64,000 bases of DNA from contig NZ_CP013862.1 in the NCBI RefSeq assembly GCF_001307805.1, positions 2,480,001-2,544,000 of the forward strand. The letters run 5' to 3'. Under the pieces are notes generated by a model. The model worked only from the letters and a program-made list of their open reading frames with translations, made no database searches and was not told the origin of the DNA. Below are positions 18,308-25,418 of the stretch, piece by piece. Position 1 is the stretch's first letter, and every line of letters starts with the position of its first letter. Position numbers and translations under genes: made by a program. Source of the DNA: Lentibacillus amyloliquefaciens. GTDB taxonomy: Bacteria; Bacillota; Bacilli; Bacillales; Amphibacillaceae.

Positions 18308-19408
18308 TTATATCACAACTGCTCCATCTTTGGAGACAGTGATATCCAGAGGCTTTATGCCTGCCGCTTCCCATGCGTTGATAAGCTGGTCTGCTTTTTC
18401 TCGGGACGGGAGAAAAGCAATGCCGCAGTCACCGCCGCCGGCTCCGGAAGGCTTACCGGCACCACCATGTTCTTCAGCGAGGTCGCATAATGTTTTTAGT
18501 AATGGCGTCTCGATTTCAACATTCGCATGTCGGCCAACTGCCGCAAGTGCCTGCCGGTTTTGTTTTGTTCCACTGATGATGGCATTCGGGTTACTTTCAG
18601 CCACGCCATTTAAAAAAGTGCTGACCGCCTTTTTGCTTTCAGCCATAAATTGCTCATATAACGGCAGATTATCTGTCTTAAGTTTGGAAATGTCTCGAAC
18701 CAATTGGTGTGTTGAAGCAGGTGAACCGGTCCATCCGATACACATATAGACATTATCAGGCAGTTGAATCGGGTTCACATGGAAATAAGGCCAGTCTTCA
18801 TTAACGAGTCCTGTTATACTTTCTGTCTCAAAATAAGCTCCGCGCAGCCAATCTGCCTGAAACGAAGCATACTGCAGAAAACCGCCGTAGGATGACGCTG
18901 CAACATCTGCCCCTGAGCCACTCCCTTGTGTTTTCACATGAGAAATCGCCGCCAGTTTAAAAATCAGCTTTTCAGATGGTTTTTCCGGTAAAAATCGCAT
19001 CAGAATTGCTGCCACCACAGAGGTCACAACGGCTGCACTCGAACCGAGCCCATATTTTTTTCCTGATGCATCATCCAGTTCACTGCGGACTGCAAGATGG
19101 AATGGCACCGGTTCAATGTTATTTTCTCTTAAATATGTATAGACAACGGTCATCGCTTCTTCCACAAACCGGATGCGCTCATCAGCCGTTTCGACCTTGA
19201 CGGCATTTGCTTCATAGAGCCAGGCCATGTCCTTCAAATCAAACGCCTCAAGCGTCAGCCGGTTTTTGCTGCTATCCTCTAATTTTGCATAAACGAAGCG
19301 GTCGACAGCTGTCACAACTAATTGTTGATATTTTTCCAGTACGGCAAACTCCCCGGCAACCATTAATTTTCCGGGGACTTTGATTGTTAAAGGTGACTCA
19401 GGCAACAT
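18308..19408 (-). CDS. mvaK2: Phosphomevalonate kinase
   Basis: A 366-residue GHMP-family kinase phosphorylating mevalonate-5-phosphate. Motif 1 is PGKLMVAGEFAVLE (about residues 11-24), the glycine-rich motif 2 is YGLGSSAAVVTSVVAA (about 120-135), and motif 3 is KPSGAGGGDCGIAF near the C-terminus. ATG 19408 is chosen over an in-frame TTG because of the GGGG element 6 nt upstream. It lies 9 nt after mvaD and is the last gene of the cluster. Confidence 0.95.
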   Translation of the reverse strand: MLPESPLTIKVPGKLMVAGEFAVLEKYQQLVVTAVDRFVYAKLEDSSKNRLTLEAFDLKDMAWLYEANAVKVETADERIRFVEEAMTVVYTYLRENNIEPVPFHLAVRSELDDASGKKYGLGSSAAVVTSVVAAILMRFLPEKPSEKLIFKLAAISHVKTQGSGSGADVAASSYGGFLQYASFQADWLRGAYFETESITGLVNEDWPYFHVNPIQLPDNVYMCIGWTGSPASTHQLVRDISKLKTDNLPLYEQFMAESKKAVSTFLNGVAESNPNAIISGTKQNRQALAAVGRHANVEIETPLLKTLCDLAEEHGGAGKPSGAGGGDCGIAFLPSREKADQLINAWEAAGIKPLDITVSKDGAVVI

Positions 19409-19417
19409 GTTCAACCC

Positions 19418-20395
19418 CTATATGAAGGATACGCCCTGACCGGGTCTGCTTACTTTAATATCATGAACGCCAGGGACATTTTGAAGTGTATTTCGAATGA
19501 TGTCCTCATGTTCCGGTGTATAAAGCACTTTCACATTCGGTCCAGCATCAATTGTGAAAAACGCCGGGATGCCGTCTGACCGCAACTGGCGCACAGCTTG
19601 CATAATAGACAATGTCGTGCTGTGCCAATAACTAAACGGCGGATTGGCAGCCAACGTTGTCGCATGCATCCTGAGACAATTGGCTTCCGCGATTTCGCCC
19701 ACTTTTTCAAAATCTTTTTCAGCAATGCCTTCTTTGATTGCTTCAAGGTCGTCCGGAATGCTCTGTACCCACGCAGGGTAGAACGGAGAGGTGTCAACGG
19801 TACGCTTCATTCCTTCTCTGCTCAGAACTTTCTTTTCATCAGATGACAGAACAACGGCAGCAACCCTGAGATCCCAATGATCAGCTGGTGCGACCGGGAC
19901 CGCATGCGAATCAGAACCGTCCGCTTTTGTTCCTTTTTCCCATTCGACAAACCCCCCATATATCGAACGGCAGGCTGAACCGGAGCCTTGCCGTGTCAAA
20001 ATGGAAAGCTCCTGCTCATTAACCGGTAAACCTATTGCCTTGGATGCTGCAGCAGCAAGTGCGGCAAACCCGGAGGCAGATGATGCAAAGCCGGCTGCTG
20101 TCGGGACATGGTTGGTCGAATGTACCTCGGCACACACATCAGTCCGGCCTGCTTCTTTGCGGATAAGGTCAAGAAATATGCTGACACGGCGAGATTCTGC
20201 TCCCTCAACCAGACGGTTATTCAAATAGAACTGATCTGCTGTCAGACGATCCTGAAATGCAACGCTTGTTGTCGTATGAAAACCATCCAATGTCAGTGAC
20301 AGACTGTTGTTCATCGGCAGAATCAAGGGTTCGTCACGTTTCCCCCAATATTTAATAAGGGCAATATTCGTATGGGCTTTTGCTGTCGCTTTCAT
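19418..20395 (-). CDS. mvaD: Diphosphomevalonate decarboxylase
   Basis: A 325-residue GHMP-family enzyme giving isopentenyl diphosphate from mevalonate diphosphate. Visible motifs are HTNIALIKYWGKRDE (about residues 8-22), VPTAAGFASSASGFAALAAA (about 97-116) and the conserved catalytic Asp in FTIDAGPNVKVLY (about 282). AAAGGGG lies 7 nt upstream of the ATG. It lies 87 nt after mvaK1 behind a terminator-like hairpin, and is followed closely by mvaK2. Confidence 0.96.
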   Translation of the reverse strand: MKATAKAHTNIALIKYWGKRDEPLILPMNNSLSLTLDGFHTTTSVAFQDRLTADQFYLNNRLVEGAESRRVSIFLDLIRKEAGRTDVCAEVHSTNHVPTAAGFASSASGFAALAAAASKAIGLPVNEQELSILTRQGSGSACRSIYGGFVEWEKGTKADGSDSHAVPVAPADHWDLRVAAVVLSSDEKKVLSREGMKRTVDTSPFYPAWVQSIPDDLEAIKEGIAEKDFEKVGEIAEANCLRMHATTLAANPPFSYWHSTTLSIMQAVRQLRSDGIPAFFTIDAGPNVKVLYTPEHEDIIRNTLQNVPGVHDIKVSRPGQGVSFI

Positions 20396-20436
20396 GTTAT
20401 AACCCCTTTGTTCTTCAAGACACGTTCAAAAAATGA

Positions 20437-20473
20437 GGTAAAATGACTTAAGTCTCTGCACGGTCATTTTACC
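20437..20473 (-). terminator. Terminator-like hairpin inside the mevalonate cluster
   Basis: Perfect 11-bp stem (GGTAAAATGAC / GTCATTTTACC) with a 15-nt loop between mvaK1 and mvaD. On the coding strand it is followed by TCATTTTTTG, a fair T tract. It may partly stop transcription after mvaA-mvaK1 or stabilise processed mRNA. Confidence 0.65.
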
Positions 20474-20482
20474 CATGTATGT

Positions 20483-21448
20483 CTAGTCTGCTTTTTTGTT
20501 CAATGAGAAAGACCATACAGCATGTGCGCCAAATTTTTTCAGTTTTTCGCACAGATGTTTTGAGTGCACCTCATTTTTGGCCAGTGCAATGACACAGCCG
20601 CCATTGCCGCCGCCCGTTAATTTAGCACCTAATGCGCCTTCCTGGCGGGCAATATAGATGAGCCGGTTTAAACCTGCGTCACTGACGCCCAGTGCTTCCA
20701 GTTCCTTTTGTGCTTCATTCAGCATATGACCGAGAAGATGCTTGCTGGCCGACTCCAGTGCTGTTCTGGCACGGTGCGTAATTTCACCGAGCCGCTCGAG
20801 CTTCGAGTGAATCCGTCTTGGCGCTGATCTAATCAAATTCGTGACCGATTCCACAGCAAGCCGAGTATCACCCATTCTGCCGGAATCTGCCACAATAAAA
20901 TGGAAATTGCCTTGAGGCTCAATCATATCAAACTGTCCTTCCTTCTGATACCAGATTGGCATTTCAGATGAGATTGTCAGTGTATCAATCCCGCTCGGCT
21001 CTCCGTGAGCATGCCGTTCTGAAATATCAGCGAGGCGAAGAATATCTTCCATTTCATAATCCTCTTCTGCATATGCAAAGAGCGCGCGGATAACCGCAAC
21101 GGAAACAGAGGCGCTTGATCCCAGTCCTTTCCCGGGCGGTATGGATGATTTGATACGGATGAGCAAGTCTTCACAAGGCATTTCAAGATCATCCAAAGTT
21201 GCTCTGATGCAAGAGGCAAGCCCGTTCAATGAGTCAGGTGCCGAATCGATCGGACCATGATAGAACGTGCTGTCGATTTTTACCGAACCGGGCACATAAT
21301 CGATAATTGCCTCAACACCAACGAGCGGAAATGGAAGGGAAATAGCAGGTTGTCCGTGTACAACTGCATGTTCTCCGATTAAAATCAATTTGCTATGAGC
21401 TACACCAGTAGCTGTTTGTACTGAAGTTGTTGCTTTTTCAATGCTCAT
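20483..21448 (-). CDS. mvaK1: Mevalonate kinase
   Basis: A 321-residue GHMP kinase phosphorylating mevalonate. Motif 1 is SKLILIGEHAVVHGQPA (about residues 19-35), motif 2 PPGKGLGSSASVSVAV (about 103-118) and motif 3 LTGGGNGGCVIAL (about 284-296). Its ATG overlaps the stop of mvaA as ATGA, so translation is probably coupled. Confidence 0.96.
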   Translation of the reverse strand: MSIEKATTSVQTATGVAHSKLILIGEHAVVHGQPAISLPFPLVGVEAIIDYVPGSVKIDSTFYHGPIDSAPDSLNGLASCIRATLDDLEMPCEDLLIRIKSSIPPGKGLGSSASVSVAVIRALFAYAEEDYEMEDILRLADISERHAHGEPSGIDTLTISSEMPIWYQKEGQFDMIEPQGNFHFIVADSGRMGDTRLAVESVTNLIRSAPRRIHSKLERLGEITHRARTALESASKHLLGHMLNEAQKELEALGVSDAGLNRLIYIARQEGALGAKLTGGGNGGCVIALAKNEVHSKHLCEKLKKFGAHAVWSFSLNKKAD

Positions 21449-22734
21449 TTTGTATATTCTGCCACCAATTCTTTAGCTTTTCCGACACGGATTTCTTTTT
21501 CATCAATCAACCGTTGTGAGATCACATCAATCATCTCTCCTGTGGCTCCTGCTGCAATGGCAACAGAGCGAGAATGTAATGCCATATGCCCCTTCTGGAT
21601 GCCGTCTGTCGCCAATGCTTTCAGTGCTCCCAGGTTTTGCGCAAGTCCTACAGCCACAATGACTTGCGATAGCTCCCGGGCTGAGTCAACATTCAACAGT
21701 TTATGGGCAAGTTTGGCAATCGGATGGACTCGAATGGAGCCGCCTACTGTACCAACTGACATCGGCAGTTCCAATTCACCGACCAAATTCCCCTTTTCGT
21801 CACTATACCAGTTTGTCATAGAGGTGTACATGCCGTCCCGTGCAGCATGTGCATGCGCGCCGGCCTCAACCGCTCGCCAGTCATTACCGGTTGCAATGAC
21901 AACAGGATCGATTCCGTTCATGATGCCTTTATTATGGGTTACAGCGCGATACGGATCAGACGCGGCAAATTCATAAGCATGAATGACCCCATCCCGTACT
22001 TCTTCACCGGAAAAATCGCCTGTCTCAAGCAACTCCGGCGGTATGACACAACGTGCGCTTGCCAGACACCGGTCAGGATAATTTGACAAAATCCGTAAAT
22101 AGACTTTTCCCCCGGTCAATTCCTCAACAACAGGCGCCAAAGACTCTGCCATCGTATTAACCATGTTGGCTCCCATGGCATCACACGTATTGATGTATAG
22201 ATGCAGGACAAGCATCTGGCTGTATTTAGAATCTGATCCTTCATTTAATAGCCGGACTTCCAGATCACAAGCCCCGCCGCCCCTTTTTCTGAGGCTTGGG
22301 TATGCATTGTTGGCGGCTTCAAGAAGTGTATCCTTTTCATTTAGTATGGCTTCCTTTGCTGCATTAAAATCAGAACAGCCGACAACCTGAATCTGACCGG
22401 TCATGACACGCTCGGTCGCTTCAGCAGTGAACCCGCCAGTTTCCCTGACAATTTTCGCAATATGGCTGGCTGATGCCACGACAGATGGCTCCTCAATCGC
22501 CATTGGAATACAATAGTCTTTCCCATTTATCAGGAAATTCAATCCCAGCCCCAATGGAAGCGGGAATGTACCAATCACATTTTCGATCATGTTATTGGCT
22601 GTATCCATCGGCAGCGGTTCTTTGGAAAACAAATAAGCTGCATCATCTTCGGTGAACAAATCCATTGAGGAGAGCAATGTTCGGCGTTCTTCAACTGTCA
22701 TATTATAAAAGCCGGGAATTCTGGAAGTTTCCAT
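21445..22734 (-). CDS. mvaA: Hydroxymethylglutaryl-CoA reductase, class II type
   Basis: A 429-residue HMG-CoA reductase of the bacterial class II (degradative-type) group, which makes mevalonate in Bacillota that use this pathway. Visible motifs are ENVIGTFPLPLG (about residues 51-62), the HMG-CoA-binding DAMGANMVNTMAE (about 184-196), GTVGGSIRVHP (about 328-338) and a catalytic His in MALHSRSVAIAAGA near residue 382. It heads the cluster. HMG-CoA synthase and IPP isomerase genes are not in the window. Confidence 0.96.
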   Translation of the reverse strand: METSRIPGFYNMTVEERRTLLSSMDLFTEDDAAYLFSKEPLPMDTANNMIENVIGTFPLPLGLGLNFLINGKDYCIPMAIEEPSVVASASHIAKIVRETGGFTAEATERVMTGQIQVVGCSDFNAAKEAILNEKDTLLEAANNAYPSLRKRGGGACDLEVRLLNEGSDSKYSQMLVLHLYINTCDAMGANMVNTMAESLAPVVEELTGGKVYLRILSNYPDRCLASARCVIPPELLETGDFSGEEVRDGVIHAYEFAASDPYRAVTHNKGIMNGIDPVVIATGNDWRAVEAGAHAHAARDGMYTSMTNWYSDEKGNLVGELELPMSVGTVGGSIRVHPIAKLAHKLLNVDSARELSQVIVAVGLAQNLGALKALATDGIQKGHMALHSRSVAIAAGATGEMIDVISQRLIDEKEIRVGKAKELVAEYTK

Positions 22735-22833
22735 ACCAACTCATCCTTTTACATTCCTTATTTATATGTGAAAGCTATCGTTTTTGCTATTCATTTTACT
22801 GTTTCTATTATGTAAAAAAACAGCATAAAATGC

Positions 22834-22873
22834 AAATAAACAAGGCTGTTAACATCATAACAACCTTGTTTAT
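22834..22873 (-). terminator. Terminator of the tRNA cluster
   Basis: ATAAACAAGG.TGTT pairs with AACA.CCTTGTTTAT around an 8-nt loop, with T-rich sequence after it on the minus strand, 50 nt beyond tRNA-Lys. Confidence 0.75.
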
Positions 22874-22922
22874 CTGCCTTCATTGTCTGTTATGTAATTT
22901 GCTAACGTTATATGCAGTCAGA

Positions 22923-22995
22923 TGAGCCATGGAGGATTCGAACCTCCGACCCTCTGATTAAAAGTCAGATGCTCTGCCAACTGAGCTAATGGCTC
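22923..22995 (-). tRNA. tRNA-Lys (anticodon TTT)
   Basis: Full cloverleaf: acceptor GAGCCAT/ATGGCTC, D arm TAGCTCAGTTGG, anticodon loop CTTTTAA with anticodon TTT, T arm GGTTCGAATCC. CCA is not encoded. Confidence 0.97.
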
Positions 22996-23117
22996 GTTTA
23001 TATGGTGAATTACTGATTCAGTTTAATATGATGATTCTCTATATGGGGATTATGGGTGCTCGTCGTGATGCAAAGCCGCTGTTCATGGCAATCATTTGCA
23101 AGTAAAAATAAAAAAAG

Positions 23118-23189
23118 CTGGGCTAGCTGGATTCGAACCAGCGAATCACGGGATCAAAACCCGATGCCTTACCGCTTGGCTATAGCCCA
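23118..23189 (-). tRNA. tRNA-Gln (anticodon TTG)
   Basis: Cloverleaf with acceptor TGGGCTA/TAGCCCA, anticodon loop TTTTGAT giving TTG, T arm GGTTCGAATCC. CCA not encoded. Confidence 0.96.
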
Positions 23190-23199
23190 ATAGAAAATA

Positions 23200-23284
23200 T
23201 GGTGGAGGGGGAGAGATTCGAACTCCCGAACCCTGAGGGAGCGGATTTACAGTCCGCCGCGTTTAGCCACTTCGCTACCCCTCC
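23200..23284 (-). tRNA. tRNA-Tyr (anticodon GTA)
   Basis: Class II tRNA with a long variable arm: acceptor GGAGGGG/CCCCTCC, anticodon loop CTGTAAA giving GTA. CCA is encoded. Confidence 0.97.
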
Positions 23285-23330
23285 GTAAATATTGTTAGTT
23301 GTATTACTTGTATTTATACATAGAAAAAAA

Positions 23331-23406
23331 TGGTGCCGGCCAGAGGACTTGAACCCCCAACCTACTGATTACAAGTCAGTTGCTCTGCCAATTGAGCTAG
23401 GCCGGC
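23331..23406 (-). tRNA. tRNA-Thr (anticodon TGT)
   Basis: Cloverleaf with acceptor GCCGGCC/GGCCGGC, anticodon loop CTTGTAA giving TGT, T arm GGTTCAAGTCC. CCA is encoded. Confidence 0.97.
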
Positions 23407-23475
23407 ATACTTCTAAATAATATACTTTTAAGATGCCGTCATAATCAAATCTAATTGCACCTAATTTAAAGTAAA

Positions 23476-23551
23476 TGGTGGAGGATGCAGGGCTCGAACC
23501 TGCGACCCCCTGCTTGTAAGGCAGGTGCTCTCCCAGCTGAGCTAATCCTCC
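23476..23551 (-). tRNA. tRNA-Val (anticodon TAC)
   Basis: Cloverleaf with acceptor GGAGGAT/ATCCTCC, anticodon loop CTTACAA giving TAC, T arm GGTTCGAGCCC. CCA is encoded. Confidence 0.97.
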
Positions 23552-23553
23552 GG

Positions 23554-23628
23554 TGGTGACCCGTACGGGACTCGAACCCGTGTTACCGCCGTGAAAGGGC
23601 GGTGTCTTAACCGCTTGACCAACGGGCC
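23554..23628 (-). tRNA. tRNA-Glu (anticodon TTC)
   Basis: Cloverleaf with acceptor GGCCCGT/ACGGGTC (one G-T pair), anticodon loop CTTTCAC giving TTC, T arm GGTTCGAGTCC. CCA is encoded. First gene of a six-tRNA transcript Glu-Val-Thr-Tyr-Gln-Lys. Confidence 0.96.
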
Positions 23629-23680
23629 GCAATGGGCGTGTGCCATGGTTTGAAAACAAAAGCTAAAACCAACAAATTTT

Positions 23681-23709
23681 ATTATATACAGCTTGTCCTT
23701 CTTTGTAAA
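23681..23709 (-). promoter_or_regulatory. Promoter of the six-tRNA cluster
   Basis: TTTACA (23704-23709) and TATAAT (23681-23686) on the minus strand with a 17-nt spacer, about 50 nt before tRNA-Glu. Confidence 0.8.
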
Positions 23710-23757
23710 GAGGTAAAGGAAAATTTTTATTTTCAATTTGAGCTTTTCATCTTATAT

Positions 23758-24142
23758 TGAACTACCCACCACTTAATTTCTGACAAAATTTGAAGTGGGG
23801 GATTCCTTCGAACACCAGTGCAACCACTAATTATTTTAGCAGGCTCTACCCGTAGTCCCTGCGGTAAAAGCACAGTAGCTTGTACGTTGGTCTCTAACCA
23901 TCTAGCGTACTGCTTCGTTTACGCTATTCAGCTAGATGGGGCGATTAGAACGTTGAAGATTTTACGTAACAGACGTTAATTCCTATTACAACCTTATATC
24001 TTCAGTTTTCAAAGAACAATCTATGCAGGAATATTAGACCATACAAACAAGTGTGCCGCTACGCAAAAAGGCGATTCATCTCCACCCTGCTCATTGGGTC
24101 ACGCCTTTCACATTCCTCGAGGTTGGAGTCTTCTCGCCTAAA
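23758..24142 (-). mobile_element. Internally deleted IS200/IS605-family element
   Basis: On the minus strand the right part reads GGAATCCCCCACTTC, a hairpin, then AGTGGTGGGTAGTTCA, the form I know from right ends of IS200/IS605/IS1341 elements in Bacillota. The other end has a long hairpin with AGGCGAGAAGACTCC (about 24125-24139) pairing with GGAGATGAATCGCCT (about 24069-24083), also typical of these elements. Only about 385 nt separate the ends and no TnpA or TnpB frame is left, so it would be non-autonomous. The structured middle (about 23800-23960, including a hairpin CCATCTAGC/GCTAGATGG) could be a leftover omega-RNA. The ends are recognised from memory, not by alignment. Confidence 0.6.
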
Positions 24143-24244
24143 TACGATAAAATGAATCTGCCAGATAGTCATTAATTTGAAACAGGTGCTGGCAGCCAGA
24201 TACATATGAGTTTTTTCTCGAAATTATTGATGGGTGGGGATACT

Positions 24245-24973
24245 ATGGAAACTCTGTTTTTGGAAGAACACGGCGAACCATTTATAGCATTCAGTTCAAG
24301 TCATTTGGCAGCATTATTCATATATTTTGCCGGGATCATTATTTTCCTGATATTCTTTCGGAAAATTATCGGCAGCACCCAGGCTTACAGCATCATTCGC
24401 TGGAGCCTGTTCAGTCTGCTGATTTTATCCGAAGTAAGCTACCAGACCTATACCGCACTCAACGGCATCTGGAGTTTGGCGGATCATATTTTTCTCCATC
24501 TTTGTGGCATTGCCGGGATCACCGGTGCTATCGCGCTGTTCACACATAATAAAATGCTGATCCAAATCACCTTTTTCATCGGGCTCGTGCCGGCATTTTT
24601 AGCCTTGCTGACGCCTGAACTGCCGTATGACTTCCCGCATTATCGTTATATGAAATTTTTCATTCACCACACTGTGATTTCATGGACGAGTATATTTTTA
24701 GTGGTCTCCAATGGTATTACGATGACGTTTAAATCTTTCTTGAACACATATGGTTTATTATTAATCTATGCTGCCATCATTGGGTTTCTGGTGAATCCGC
24801 TGCTTGGTTCCAATTATTTATATCTGTCTCATACCCCTGAAGCCAGCACCCCGCTTGATTTGCTCGGGAACGGCATCTGGTATTATGTGAATCTATGTAT
24901 CCTAGCGTTCGCCGTCTTCTTTATCCAATTTCTGGTATACAGGTTCTTTACGCGAAATTCGTCTGGACGCTAA
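24245..24973 (+). CDS. TIGR02206/YwaF-like integral membrane protein
   Basis: A 242-residue polytopic membrane protein with about six hydrophobic segments, resembling the YwaF/TIGR02206 family of unknown function. Features include HLAALFIYFAG near the N-terminus, LADHIFLHLCGIAGITG in the middle, FFIHHTVISW and DLLGNGIWYYVN near the end, with conserved His residues in membrane segments. The second in-frame ATG (24245) is used because GGTGGGG lies 5 nt upstream and the extra N-terminal residues look non-conserved. It ends overlapping a convergent small gene by 4 nt. Function unknown. Confidence 0.8.
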   Translation: METLFLEEHGEPFIAFSSSHLAALFIYFAGIIIFLIFFRKIIGSTQAYSIIRWSLFSLLILSEVSYQTYTALNGIWSLADHIFLHLCGIAGITGAIALFTHNKMLIQITFFIGLVPAFLALLTPELPYDFPHYRYMKFFIHHTVISWTSIFLVVSNGITMTFKSFLNTYGLLLIYAAIIGFLVNPLLGSNYLYLSHTPEASTPLDLLGNGIWYYVNLCILAFAVFFIQFLVYRFFTRNSSGR

Positions 24974-25137
24974 GTGTATATAAACGCAACCACCCAGACG
25001 ATAACAACCACCGGCACTGAGGTGTAAAGTGTGCGCCATACGCTCATGCCGTGTTTTTTGACTAAAAATATCGCCACAAACACTTCCATAATGGTAACAG
25101 CAATGGCGAGTATGATAAGAATTGAGAAAGCTTCCAT
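24970..25137 (-). CDS. Small membrane protein, unknown function
   Basis: A 55-residue protein with two hydrophobic stretches (FSILIILAIAVTIMEVFVAIF and VVVIVWVVAFIY). ATG 25137 is preceded by GGAGG at 8 nt, a strong ribosome binding site that supports translation. A longer frame would add 26 residues without a binding site. I do not recognise the family. Confidence 0.6.
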   Translation of the reverse strand: MEAFSILIILAIAVTIMEVFVAIFLVKKHGMSVWRTLYTSVPVVVIVWVVAFIYT

Positions 25138-25418
25138 TGACGTACCTCCGTTCTTCAAGGCTCTTAACAGAATAACATATTTATGACAATAATCGTTAAG
25201 GTTGTCTCTATTCACTTCTTCACAACATTAACTGATATAAATGTTGGGATTAATTTGCATCATCAATCTACCTCCGTGTTTTTTGTTTTATATAGATTGT
25301 TTAAGTTTTTTTTCGCAAAGTTTCTCCAATGACCGCTTAAAAACAGTGAATAATTCCGTCCAGAGCGAATATATATGTAACTGGAGCAAAATTTCTAACG
25401 ACAAGGATAGGTGATACC

